From positions 165,330,501-165,394,500 of the forward strand of contig CM057456.1 of assembly GCA_016271365.2 (NCBI GenBank): a DNA stretch of 64,000 nt. Reading direction: 5' to 3'. Source of the stretch: Neoceratodus forsteri (Eukaryota > Chordata > Ceratodontiformes > Ceratodontidae). The notes below the pieces were generated by a model. That model was not told the origin of the DNA and made no database searches. It saw nothing but the letters and a program-made list of their open reading frames with translations. This document shows, piece by piece, positions 10,700 to 21,991 of this stretch (the stretch's first letter is position 1; every line of letters starts with the position of its first letter). The translations under genes were made by a program, and so were the position numbers.

Positions 10700-11271
10700 T
10701 TGCAGAAAACATCATTAATACACTAGTTAGGGATAAATGGACAAAAGAAGAGAAATGTGGCATTAGGGTTTCCAACCATACCACCCTACCCCCACCCCCA
10801 CCCTCCAGGCAGCAACAGGAAAAACCATTACAGTTTGTCCTCCCTTAGGTTTTTGCAAATCAGGTATGGAGTGTGCCTTGGGGTTGACAGCCCTAACATC
10901 CACCCCATTCTTATATTCTGTACACATCTCAGCTTTTTTAATGATCGAATGGGATGAGTGTTGGGGTTGACAACCCCAAGACACACCCTACACTTGATTT
11001 GTAAAGATGCAGGAGAAGTCAAACTGTAATGGTTTTTCCTGTTGGATACTGAGTCTATTTCACTTTGTGTTTTTAATCTGAGACATTACAGAGACATCTT
11101 GTTGCTGCCTGCAGAGTGGGGGTGAGTTGTTAGGGTTGGAAACCCTAACGCCACATTTCCCCACATTTCCCTACATTTGTCAGTTTAACCCTAATGCCAA
11201 TGCCCTAATGCCATATTTCTCTACTTTTGTCAGTTTAACCCTAACTAGTGCATTAAAAAAGGTGTTTGCAA
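10700..11271. mobile_element. TTAGGG fold-back element, copy B (572 bp)
   Basis: The left arm is TTGCAGAAAAC...CACTAGTTAGGG and the right arm is CCCTAACTAGTGCATTAA...TTTGCAA. A second, inner palindrome is strong: CAGGAAAAACCATTACAG near 10817 and CTGTAATGGTTTTTCCTG near 11025. The right arm carries an extra partial duplication of the CCCTAATGCC segment. There is no coding sequence. Confidence 0.7.
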
Positions 11272-13098
11272 TGTAGTGAGTGTCCACACAGCACCTCAGT
11301 CGTGCATTAAATGCCTATAAACCCATACCCTGGAGTGGGTTATTGTACCTATAACATGGATTCTGTGCAGAAACACAAAACATGGACAATAACATGTTTT
11401 TCCCTTGTGTGGAAAGACAGGAAAACCTGTCCTGCCACTTGACAAAATAGTGCTTCAGAATGTACGCAGACTATATGCCTGTTCTGCATACAGAAATGTT
11501 ACACACACGCAACTGATGTGATGTGTGACATTGTGGCTACCACAGTTGCGCACTATGTAAACAACTTCTGTGTCATGCTTGTCCCAGAGCAGGGAACATG
11601 TCATACAAAATGGCAACAGAAGTGCTGCAACACATGCTGTGTGCCTGCTGCCTCTGTGTCTCTGTGTCTCATTTTATCTACTTCTGTCTGTTGCTGAGTG
11701 CTTGAGTTTTCCCATCTGCATATCCGCTTTGGAGTGCTTCACAGGACAGTGTACAATCTCTGTCTGTTTTGGGAAGTGCAGCTGGAGAACAACCTGACAC
11801 ATGACACCATTGGACAGCATGCACAGGAGAAGTGAGAGACAGCCATTGCAGAACTGCTTCAGCATAGGAAATCCTTACTGCCTCTCTCACTCTCTCTCTC
11901 CATTACTATACCACTCAGCATCCACTCAGGTTGGAAGACGGTAGGGAGAGGTGTCACTTTAATGATGTACAGTCATGCTCTGATGTTCTTTTCCTCTCTC
12001 ACTTTGCATCGGGAAGAAGGAGCACAATCACAAAAAATGTGTTCCCTGTCTCTGCTGCTGTGTCTGCATCACAGTACGAGCTAGGGTTATGTTGGCATTC
12101 TTTGCATTGCTGGGGAAGGTGGTGAATATCTCGTACAGGTGAAGTCTCCCTGTTTGTTGGCTGCTGCGGTGGACTTTAGCTAGCACTGCTGAGGAAGGCT
12201 ATGGATATGGGTGAACACAGAGACAGCTGCATAGAAATAAATTGTGAGCCCCCTCTCACAGTGTTGCCTCTGTACATGAAATATGCTACTGATTGCAGAC
12301 ACTTGTGGGTGACACTTGCATCACACACTATGCAGGATGTCCTCGGTGGAGGGCAGGGGCCCAAAAGGGTCATCTAGCAGTTGACGTCTGCTCACAAGAG
12401 AAGAGGAGTTCACACATGCTGTACCCTTTCTTCCACAACAGGGACATCTGCCAGATTGCCACTATGCACACACACACAGACGCACCCCCAAAGAACAGAT
12501 TGGGAAACTGCGTCTCTGTCTTGGTGTGCTATGACTCTCTGAGTGTATCCTGTGTGCCTGTGACTGTGCAGTGCTGCTTTCTGTACTAAGCTTCACACTG
12601 CTGTGTGCACATCACTGTGACTGGCTCTCAGACCATGACTACAGTGATGTCGCATAAGATGTGACACAGTCCTGTTGTGTGCAGTTCTACAGTGACACAC
12701 ACGTATCATCTGCTGTGTATTACTGCCTCGATCGACCCCCCCTCAAGAAAACCACACTTTATACAGCACAGTCATGCAGTACAGTAAAATGCACATATAT
12801 GCACTCTGATATGTAGATACAGAAGCATTGGTTAGATCTCCAGATAATGAGAAATTGACAACCATGGCTACAATGCTTCATTCTCCGCTTGCTCGCTTCC
12901 GAGTACACATAATGGCTGCCACTGTACTGTGCCTGATGTGACTTGGGAAGGGATCTGCACTTGAAGGACTGAACATCATATTTCTGAGGATTTAAGATCA
13001 GGCACTCTAACCCTGCATTAAAGAGGGAATTTAATGCACGGTCAGGTGCTGCCACTCAATCAATCAGGTCACCAACTGTGATGAACCCATGTTATAAT
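11272..13098. other. Unassigned sequence
   Basis: I see no recognised repeat or gene. There are CTCT/GTGTCT-rich stretches near 11650-11920. Open frames up to ~98 codons show no family signature. Confidence 0.45.
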
Positions 13099-13450
13099 TA
13101 AGCAATAAGGCATGACAAGGTGTGTGTTATTGTACAATAACATCACTCCTGGAGTGGGTTGAAGCACGAGGCAAAGCCGAGTACTTCCACCACCCCAGGA
13201 GTGACATTATTACACAATAACACACACACACACTTTGGAGTGCCTTATTACAATTATACAATGGCTCAATGTTATACAAAATAAAAAAAAAAGTAAAGTG
13301 TTTTTGGTAGATTTTTTGTGTTTCTGAAGTGAGAACAGTAATCAAATCATCCAATAAATCAATACAGTGATGTTATTGTGTAATATCATCACTGTTTCAG
13401 GCACCCACTGACCAATCAGAATACATGAAATTTCCTTGTCATTGTATAAT
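13099..13450. mobile_element. Snap-back element, copy 1
   Basis: It has two adjacent fold-backs. The first starts TAAGCAATAAGGC and closes at GCCTTATTA, with arms containing GTTATTGTACAATAAC and its partner GTTATTGTGTAATAATG. The second runs from ATTATACAATGGC to CATTGTATAAT and contains the palindrome ACAGTGATGTTATTG...ATCATCACTGT. Copies 2 (35271) and 3 (37477) have the same plan. It has no coding sequence. Confidence 0.7.
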
Positions 13451-13993
13451 TTTCAACACATGATAAATACGTAAACACCTGGGTTTCTTTAACAGCTGAA
13501 AGACATATATATTTAAAAATCTATCTATACACATTTAGCAGGTTTCCATGTCACTCACAATCACATGATGATCTATCTGAAAGAACAATTTGTTATGAAA
13601 GTGCTATAGTATATAACTCAGGGATTGAAAGAGGTTGTATTGCTCTATTTCAGCGAGGCACAGAGATATACGTACTGTAACTAGTGGATTCAGTTGAGCA
13701 CTTTCATGTGAGAATTCACTCCAGTTAAAATAATGTTTGGAATAATTGTTTGCACCCATTCCAGTTTCTTGGCTGTTTGATTCTCCTGGCATTTTGCAAT
13801 TTATAGTTAAAGTCAGGGTATGGATTTATCAAGGTGAGCAGCTCAATACACAAATACAAACAAAAAAAGACAAAAAGATCCCACTACTCAGCATACCAGA
13901 CTAAGGATACAGTTTGATCCTGCTGAAATATTCCCTTTAATGAGCTACAGTATCACATATCACTACACAGTTGTCCACCTGCAAGTCATTTTT
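13451..13993. other. Unassigned sequence
   Basis: Nothing recognisable. Confidence 0.5.
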
Positions 13994-14284
13994 ATGTTTG
14001 CTTGCATGCATGTGCAAGAAACATAGTGCCATCATCCGAGATTTCGGAGGTGTGTCACCCCCTCTTCCAATTCAGTCAGTGTGTTGGCAGGTGCGGCCCC
14101 TGTAAGCCAATGCATGCTGGAGCTGTCTATGACAAGCTCCAAAATGCAGGGGCATACAGTTGAAAGGGGGAGCTATGCTTCAGTGAGCAGCGATAAGATA
14201 TCGCCTGCTCATGCGCAGCTCCCCCTACACACACACACACACGCAGGCGTGCGCCCCCCTGCACGCACACACTGTATAGCTGAC

Positions 14285-14560
14285 TGTGCTGCACTCTCCC
14301 TGCCCCCCCAAAGCCTTCCAAATGCCACGCTGGGTGCCCACCCCAGTGTGGCAACTCATGATATAGCCAACGGGGGGTGCCCAATCCCCCATCGGCTCCA
14401 CTGTCTTCACCCCCGAGTACTGGGTGCCACGCTGGGAGCCCACCCCAGCATGACAATAGATGCTTTGGCCAATGGGGGTGCCCAATCCCGCATCGGCTGA
14501 ACCCCCCCAACCGTCCTTGTGCCACGCTGGTAGCCCACCCCAGCATGGCAAACGTCCAGC
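14285..14560. repeat. GC-rich dyad minisatellite in copy 2
   Basis: The same two dyads as in copy 1 recur (CCACGCTGGGAGCCC with CCCAGCATG, and AATGGGGGTGCCC with CAATCCC). About three units of ~85-95 bp are present. Confidence 0.75.
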
Positions 14561-14992
14561 GTCGTCATTGAAAAAAAAAGAAAACCTGTAAAGAAAAAAC
14601 GGTACCACGTAGTCTCCCTGGCCCCCCTCCCACAACCCGCACCCACCCACTGCGCATCCTGCCTCCCCACACCCCCCTCACCCCATACTTCCATCTGGAC
14701 CTCGGTGCGACGATCTTCGGTGGACCGGGAACACGTCTGCACTCTTCAAAGCTGACCACGAACTGAGGAAATGCCGGTAAGCTGTATAATAGGCTAGATA
14801 GGGTTTTTCAACTTTGTTGCATATCTCAGGCATTTTTTGGAATCTTTGCACCAAATTTTCAACATGAGGTTTTTGTGACCCCTTCTCATGAATGATGTCA
14901 CTGTCATGGCGTTATTCGGACCCGAAGGGTGATTTCGCAGTCACTGCATGGTCACTGCATGACATTACCTTTCAGGACTGATTAATGAAATG

Positions 14993-16720
14993 ACACTGCC
15001 AGTGTTCATAAGGTGGGCTCTCAAAAAGCCTATGTTGAAAATTAGGTGGAAAAATTCCAAAAAATGACTGTTTTACGAGAATCCGTTGCGCATTTCATAC
15101 ATGCGCTCGTAAATTCTGATTTTCAATATTTTCACTCCAGATTTTCAACATTGCCATTTTACCACACCTTCTTATGAGTAGTACAGCTGTCATTTTTCAC
15201 ATCTCACCCAAAACGTGTTTCTGCCCATGTAGCGCATAATGGCGCAGTCGGTGTGCGAAATCAATGTACGGGACAAATTAAGAAAATCACAGTGACACTG
15301 TTCATGAGCAGAGGTCTTAAAATGACTATATTGAAAATTTGGTGAAAAAATTCCTAAAAATGACTGTTTTACGAGGGTACTTGTGCAGTTCCTACGCACG
15401 CTCTTAAGTTCGCGAATTTTCAATATTTTCACTCCAGATTTTCAACATTGCCATTTTACCACACCTCCTTATGAGCAGTACAGCTGTCATTTTTCACATC
15501 TTGCCCAAAATGTGTTTCTGCCCATGTAGTGCACAATGGCGCAGTCGATGTGCGAAATCAATGCATGGGACCCATTAAGAAAATCACAATGACACTGTTC
15601 ATGAGCAGAGGTCTTAAAATAGCTATGTTGAAAATTTGGTGAAAAAATTCCTAAAAATGACTGTTTTACAAGCGTGTGTTGCGCAGTTCCTATGCATGCT
15701 CATAAGATTGCTAATTTAATATTTTCACTCCAGATTTTCAGCACTGCCATTTTATTACACTTCATTATGAACAGTACAGCTGCCATTTTTCATATGCCAC
15801 CCAAAATGTGTTTTTGCACATGTAGTGCACAATGGTGTGCAAAAGGAAAAGGGGAAATTGTTTAACCAGGAAAGGCACACTAAGCGGAAGCTTGTTTCCA
15901 GGTGCAACCTGGGAGCACAAGGAAGTTAAGTGACTTGCTCAGGGTCACACAGTATGCAAGTGGGAGCTGTAGGATTCAAACCCAGGTCTCCACATTTGCA
16001 GCTCAGAGCTCTACACCTCTGCGCTATACTGCCTCCTTAAAGCAATGTTTGGGACAGATTAAGAAAATCACAGTTACACTGTTCATGAGCAGAGGTCTTA
16101 AAATGGCTATGTTGAAAATTTGGTGACAAAAGTCCATAAAATGACTATGTTACGAGTCAGCATTGCACAGTTTCCATGCACCTTCGTAAGTTCATGACTT
16201 TGTAATATTTTAAGTCCAGATTTTCACCAGTGGCAATTTTCCACACTGCCTTATTTACAGTACAGCTGTCATTTTTCACAACATGGCCGAAGTGTGTTTT
16301 CACACTTTCAGCGCAGAGATGCGTGGTCGCTGTGGGAAATCATTGTTCAGGACAGATAAAGAAAATCACAGTGACACTGTTCATGATCGGAGGCACCAAA
16401 ATGCCTGAGTTGACAATCTGCTGTAAACAAATCCCCAATCTAATTATATTACGGGTGTGCGTTGCACAGTTTCTATGTACGCTCGTGACTTCACCATTTT
16501 TTTAAATATTTTTACTGCAGATTTGCAACATTGTCATTTTTTACACCTCCCCATGAACAGTACAGCTGTCATTTTTACATCCTGTTCAGAATGTTTTTGC
16601 ACCTGTGGTGCTAAATGCCGTAGTCGCTGTGCATAAGCAGCTTTCGGCTAACAAACTGATATTCCCCTGTTCATGAGGTGGGGTCACAAAAACCATGTTG
16701 AACATTTGGAGGAAAATATC
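14993..16720. repeat. Array of ~298-bp palindromic monomers, copy 2
   Basis: The landmark CTGTTCATGAG recurs near 14999, 15298, 15596, 16078, 16377 and 16668. Spacing is ~298 bp except for one interval lengthened by the SINE at 15842-16041. Each monomer has the dyad symmetry described for copy 1. Confidence 0.8.
15842..16041 (-). mobile_element. MIR-like CORE-SINE inserted in the array
   Basis: Read on the minus strand it begins with a tRNA-derived head (GAGGCAGTATAGCGCAGAGG), has a B box GGTTTGAATCC (15972-15982), and a MIR-like CORE (GTGTGACCCTGAGCAAGTCA). Its 3' tail, CCTTTCCTGGTTAAACAAT, resembles the L2 tails in this window. The host monomer reads on across it (GTGCAAAAG before, AAAGCAATGTTTGGGACAG after), so it landed in an existing array. 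An L2 LINE is the likely source of its machinery. Confidence 0.85.
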
Positions 16721-17168
16721 AACAAATGCCTGAGGTGTTAGGGTTTCCAACCATAACGCCCAACCCTGTAGAGAATGACAGGCATCAGGGGTGTGACTTG
16801 GGATTACTTGCCTGTAATGCTTATACCATTCCACACCCTGCAGCCAGTGAGAGGCATTGAGGTATGCTTTGGACTCTTCGGCCCCAAAGTTCACCCCATT
16901 CTCCTATATCACACCCATCTCACTGTATTTCCTAATGGAATGGGGTGTGCATAAAGGCCAAAGACCCCAAGGAACCCCATGACACTTGCCAGTGTCTGCA
17001 GGGTGGGGTGTACTGAAATGGTGTGGCCGTTATGCCTGACGACCCAAAGGCACACCCCGATGCCTGTCACTCTCTGCAGGTTGGCTTCAGTTCAGTACTT
17101 CACTGCCATTCCTATTACGCAGCTCTGTAACTTCTACACTACCACTGCCAATGCCAGCAAGCAACCAT

Positions 17169-17484
17169 TCGGCATTGACAAATGTTTGTTTTAATTCCAT
17201 TAAGGGTCCCATGTATACTGAAAACTGTGGATAGGTCAATTTAGCGGGAGTTCTCTTTCTAATGTAATGGTCCCGTGTGCTGTAAAGGTGAAATCTGATA
17301 CTGTAGACCTGTGGTACACCCCATGACCCTTGAATAATTTGAATTCTGCTTCAGTGACTATTGTAATAAAAAGTCAGACATTTTCATATAGGGTATGTCA
17401 AAGGGTTGCATACAGAGGACCATAGGATCCGCTCCATTCTTTTCATATTGTGTGTGAAAGCAAACACATTTCATTTCATTCCAT
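17169..17484. other. Unassigned sequence
   Basis: Nothing recognisable. Confidence 0.5.
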
Positions 17485-17728
17485 TCAGCAGTGTCAGTGG
17501 CTCAGCAGGTTGCACCCTTGCCTCTGAGGGTGGGAGGTCAGAGGGCTGTGGGTTCTATCCCCACACCAGGCACTTAAGTTAATATCCCCATACTGACACT
17601 GCAGTGCAGCATGGGGGGATGCTGCACTCCTGAGGTGCCGTCTCTCGGATGAGACATTAAATCGAGATCCCATCTGCCTGTTCAGGTGGATGTTAAAGAT
17701 CCCATGGCACTTCTCGAAAAAAGTAGGG
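17485..17728 (+). mobile_element. tRNA-derived SINE with the GGATGAGACATTAAA domain
   Basis: The head has an A box TGGCTCAGCAGG (17498-17509) and a B box GGTTCTATCC (17551-17560). The body contains GTCTCTCGGATGAGACATTA and AGATCCCATGGCACTTCTCG. This body is widespread in SINEs of fishes, sharks and lobe-finned fishes. The 3' end abuts the tail of a Tx1-like LINE. I do not assign a named family. Confidence 0.75.
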
Positions 17729-18129
17729 GGGGAATCTTTATTATAACTTCAAAATCAAATTACAAACAGTGTTAATTCACACATAAATTATACAAATAAT
17801 AAGAGAAAACAAATAAATATTATAGATATACCTTTTCTAAATTACTTTCAAATAGATATTTATGACTTAAATTAAATCATAACGATAAAAAGAAACCCCT
17901 CAGCATCCTCCCACTACAAGAGTGGGGGAGAGTGGTTATTATTTGTTATAACTGCAAGATTCCAAATTTACAAAACAGTGTTATCTTCACAAAATAATAA
18001 TAAATTAAATTTATAAATAAATCAAATAAGTATTACATACATACATGTTCTATTTACATTCAATATATAAGTTTAAAAAGAAACATAAAAGAAGACTCAT
18101 AAAGTATTAACTAGATCTTATTCGTACAC

Positions 18130-18640
18130 TTATGGTGGTAGCCAATTTATGTGACTCCACCAATCTAAGTATTGTTGGTGTGACACCGCTTTCTGCTCCT
18201 TTTGCCTGATTCCATTAATAGACAAGTTTACTATATTAAGCAACTGTTCTGGGGTTAATACTATTTGTTGAATGGACGCCTTACACCAAGTTATCCACAC
18301 GTGATACTTAATACATAATAAAATAATCCGTAGTGTTGACATATTGAAACGTCCTAATTTTTAGGTAAAATTCCTAGTAATAAGTTATCCTGCACCAAAG
18401 GAGGAAAAGGGGCCCCTTTCCATTTTTGTTGCACTAATTTCCAGAAACTTATGATAAATGGACATGTGAAATATAGGTGTTCCATTGTTTCCAGAGTTCC
18501 ATTACATGAAATCCTCAGACAGTATCTTTCCACTTTTCCCGTATGCTTCCTGTTATTTTTTACGTTCAATTTCATCAGGGCACACAACCATTGCACATCC
18601 CACATTTGCTCCAATATTCTTTTATTAATTAGCATTTGCC
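18130..18640 (-). pseudogene. Tx1-like C-terminal domain
   Basis: A 93-codon frame (18354-18635) carries a Cys/His cluster, C-x8-H-x4-C within the CNGTLETMEHLYFTCPF segment, followed by FWKLVQQ. This matches the zinc-finger-like tail after the RT in L1/Tx1 elements. A stop separates it from a short downstream frame (18130-18342). Confidence 0.65.
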
Positions 18641-19185
18641 CTATGAATTTCTGTTCAGCACCTGATCTATTTCCAAAGTGAGGTAATTTGTGAAATGATT
18701 TTTCCTGTAATGTGTTATAAAATATATTTCTGTCTATGTTTGTTATCTGTTGCTTTATTTTCCATAATTAAATTTTTCCAAAACATGCCTGGAAGTACGG
18801 CAGCAATCCCACTAGGAATTTCTGCCTTGCTAGTGGTGCATCCTGTGGCCACACATCAAGCTATTGTTGCACCTGGTATCCTACCCATGTTAACCATATT
18901 TTTTTCAGATGAAATTAAAAGCAGCTTAAGATAAGTATATAAGAAGATACCATGAAAAAAAAAAAGGATTGGGTTAATAATATTAACCCCTCCCTTCTGT
19001 TTTGCCAAATAGGTTATCCCCCTTTTCACTGGATTCAGTCTGCTCCCCCATAACCCTGAAAAATAAACAGCTCAATATTGTTGTTTCCAATCATCTTGTG
19101 TGTGGGAGGTATACTTCACTGTTGTATAAAAACATGGGAATTAACACTGTTTTGATCATATACACCTTCTGAGTTTGGAAAGGTA

Positions 19186-19868
19186 CTATTTGTTCCATTG
19201 TTTCATCTGATCCATTGCTTTCTTTAGCACAATTTGCCAGTTACATGTACCTAAATCTCTAGGACCAAAGTATGTGCCCAATATTTTACTATGGGTTGGT
19301 GCTAAAGGTATATTCATGATCCCTGGAACATATCTGCCTGGATCATCTAGCGGGACACAAAAACACTTTTTCTCATTTATTTGTGAACCCGTCTCCTGTG
19401 CAAATTCTACTAAAACGTTTTGTGCCGCACCACTTGAGGCTCTGACTGCTACAATTATGCACAAGTCATCAGTGTATACAGTTGTCGTAATCTCCCTATC
19501 CATACTATTTATTGATAGTCCTAGGATATTTTTGTCTCTATTCAATCTTTGTATTAAATAATCAGTCGTGATTATATACAAAATAGAACTTGGTGGACAT
19601 CCCTGTCTCACTCCTTTTAATATTCTGCATTGCTTCCCTACCCACCCATTGACGTAGGGTGCATTTGTCACATTCCAAAACAATAATTCAATCCATCGAA
19701 TAAGTGTTTTGGGAAACCCATACTTGTCTAACACCGCCCATAAATATACATGTGGAATCCTATCAAAGGCTTTGGGCTGATCAATATTATAGACCCACCC
19801 TGATAATTCTTTGTTTTGTCCTTTTTCAAAGCTGTCTCTTAATAAAATTAAATTATCCCTAATCGTGT
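19186..19868 (-). pseudogene. Tx1-like reverse transcriptase fragment
   Basis: The recognisable blocks in order are an N-terminal TIRDNLILLRDSFEKG segment, motif A (NIDQPKAFDRIPH), motif B (GVRQGCPPSSILY) and motif C (VYTDDLCII, with YTDD at 19465-19476 in place of the usual YADD). A stretch ending in the LGTYFG block follows. Family knowledge: the DQ-x-KAFDR form of motif A marks the L1/Tx1 lineage and separates it from the L2 and CR1 copies nearby. The open frame continues upstream to 20046, but residues beyond about 19868 are read from the neighbouring composite element and do not belong to the protein. Confidence 0.85.
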
Positions 19869-20780
19869 TGCTTGCACGCATGTGCAAGAAACACATTGCA
19901 TCAGCTTCCTTCACAAAAGTGGGTTGTGAAGGTGTGGCAGTGCTGTGCTGAATGGCAACAGTGCATTCTGGGGCTGGTCTCTGCCTCGGCAAATAGAGGA
20001 GTATGCTGTTGATGAAGGCAGTTAATGAGCCTGACACTATGATCAAAGAAACTCAGCCACTGCAATCAGGGAGCTCCCCGTCACTATGCAATCAGCTGTT
20101 TTTGCTGTGGGGCATCCTTGACTGCAGCAGCCAATTACAAGCTGCATTGTGTGGTGTCCCCATGGCAACGGCTTCTCCATCGGCCTCTCACAGTCCCCAT
20201 GAAGCTGACAGAAAGCTGCCACCTGCTGTTCAGTGTGCCTTCCTGGTGAAACATTTCAATACATAAATAAATAAAAGTCAACAGGGGGTACCCAATCCCC
20301 ATCGGCATGATGCACCCCCCCATGTGTTGTGTGCTGAGGGGGGTGCCCAATCCCCCCTCAGCTCATGTGCCCCCCCAGCACACTGTTTGGCCGATGGGGT
20401 GTCCAATCCCTGTCGGCTCCACTCCCCTTGCCCAACAAACATCCAGGTGGCATGCTGGGAGCCCATCCCCAGTGTGCCAATCATCCTGCCATGTCCTTTT
20501 CCTTTTTTTTAATACCCTGTAAAAATAAAAAAAAACATCCTGTGCTGTCTGTGACACCCCCCCTCCCAACCTGCACCCACCCTCTGTGCACCCCACCTCC
20601 CCGAACCCCAGACCCCATACTTACCTCCGGACCCCAGCACAATGATCTTCGTTGGACCGGGAACATGTCTTCACTCTTCAAAGCCGACTGCTAATGAAAG
20701 AAATGCCAGTAAGCTGTATAATGGCATAAATAGGTTATTTTCAACTTAAGTGGGTAACTTGACATTTTTAGGAATTTTTT

Positions 20781-20968
20781 CACCAAATTTTCAACATGGG
20801 GTTCTTGGGACCCCACCTCATGAACTAAGTAACTGTCATTTTGTTATTCAGTCCTGAAAGGTGATTTCGTATCACTGCACAGAACCACCTTTCAGGACTG
20901 ATTAATGAAATGACAGTGTCACAGTTCATGAGGTAGGCCCCCAAAAACCCTACGTTGAAAATTTGATG
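20781..20968. repeat. Long inverted repeat, ~83-bp arms
   Basis: The left arm runs from CACCAAATTTTCAACATGGG to GTCCTGAAAGGTG. The right arm runs from CACCTTTCAGGACTG to GTTGAAAATTTGATG. The arms match closely over about 83 bp around a ~20-bp centre. Homologous but more decayed inverted repeats lie at about 4040-4260 and 14815-15035. Confidence 0.85.
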
Positions 20969-21800
20969 AAAACATTTCCAAAAATTACTGTTTTACTAGC
21001 GTGCATTGTGTAGTTCTTACGCACGCTCGTAACTTTGAGAATTTTTAATATTTTCACTCCAGATTTTCAACATTGTCATTTTACTATGCCTCCCTATGAA
21101 AAGTGCAGCTGTAATTTTTCACATCTTGCCCAAAATGTGTTTTTGTACATGTAGTGCACAATGGCGCGGTCGGTGTGTGAAATCAATGTTTGGGACAGAT
21201 TAAGAAAATCACAGTGACACTGTTCATGAGCAGAGGTCTTAAAATGCCTATGTTGAAAATTTGGTGACAAAAGTCCATAAAATGACTGTGTTATGAGTGA
21301 GCATTGCGCAGTTTCCACGCATCGTGTAACTTCATGAATTTGTAATATTTTCCTCCAGATTTTCAACATTGGCATTTTCCACACCTCTTATGAACAGTAC
21401 AGATGTCATTTTCACATCCTGGCCAAAATGTGTTTTTGCACTTCCGGCACAGAATAGTGCGGTTGCTGTGAGAAATCAGTGTTTGGGACAGATTAAGAAA
21501 ATCACAGTGATACTGTTCATGAGCTGAGGTCCCAAAATGCCTATGTTAAAAATCTGGTGTAAAAATCCCCAAAATAATTACGATGTGTGTTGTGCAGTTT
21601 CTATGCACGCACGACTTCACCAGTTTTTATATTTTTACTCCAGATTTTCAACATTACCATTTTTACACCTCCTCATGAACAGTACAGCTGTCATTTTCAC
21701 ATCCTGTTTGAAATGTGTTTTTCTCACCTGTGGCGAAATGGCGCCAGTCAGCTGTCACAAAATCACCTTTTGGCTAATGAACTGACAGTGTCACTGTTCA
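20915..21800. repeat. Array of ~298-bp palindromic monomers, copy 3
   Basis: Landmark positions are near 20915, 21212, 21508 and 21790, giving three intervals. The central hairpin (TAGCGTGCA...ACGCACGCTCG) is visible near 20997-21030. Confidence 0.75.
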
Positions 21801-21991
21801 TGGTGGGGTCACAAAAAGCCCATGTTGAAAACCTGTAGTAAAAATACCAAGAAACAGCCAGGGCATTAGGGTTTCTGACCATAATGTGTTAAGCGTTTGT
21901 GTTTGCAACTGTGTGTGCACCTGGTGCTTATGGTTAACCAGTAAATTATGACTGTTGAGGGAGGGATTGAGGTGAATACTACTAGTAGTGC

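Larger units (their letters stand above)
13994..17168. mobile_element. Composite palindromic element, copy 2 (3.2 kb)
   Basis: It begins ATGTTTGCTTGC and ends GCAAGCAACCAT (one mismatch to the expected complement). The modules follow the order of copy 1: head, CA tract, GC-rich dyads (about 14285-14560), inverted repeat (about 14815-15035), palindromic array (about 14993-16720) and tail (16731-17168). It is longer than copy 1 because the array has an extra unit and a SINE has inserted into it. The 139-141-codon frames on both strands near 14081-14650 are by-products of the GC-rich repeats. Confidence 0.65.
17729..19868 (-). mobile_element. Tx1-like (L1-clade) LINE, 5'-truncated
   Basis: The minus strand encodes the reverse transcriptase (19186-19868) and a C-terminal domain (about 18130-18640). 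A ~400-bp AT-rich 3' UTR follows, in which a ~200-bp segment is duplicated (about 17730-17930 and 17935-18100). The 5' end stops in the RT N-terminal region exactly where composite copy 3 begins. Frames are broken between RT and C-terminus. It is dead. Confidence 0.85.
19868..21850. mobile_element. Composite palindromic element, copy 3 (partial)
   Basis: It starts at GCTTGCACGCATGTGCAAG, missing the first bases seen in copies 1 and 2. It has a diverged head, the GC-rich dyads (about 20285-20480), the linker with GGACCGGGAACA, a very clear inverted repeat (20781-20968) and three array units. The tail module is not recognisable, so the right end is approximate. The left edge is the junction with the Tx1-like RT fragment. 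Which insertion came first is not decided. Confidence 0.6.

Noticed and set aside
13099..13250. CRISPR-like or bacterial repeat
   Set aside because: Inverted arms, no regular spacers, and a clear vertebrate repeat context.
19869..20046. N-terminal extension of the Tx1-like RT frame
   Set aside because: Those codons come from composite copy 3, as shown by homology with 3223 and 13994.
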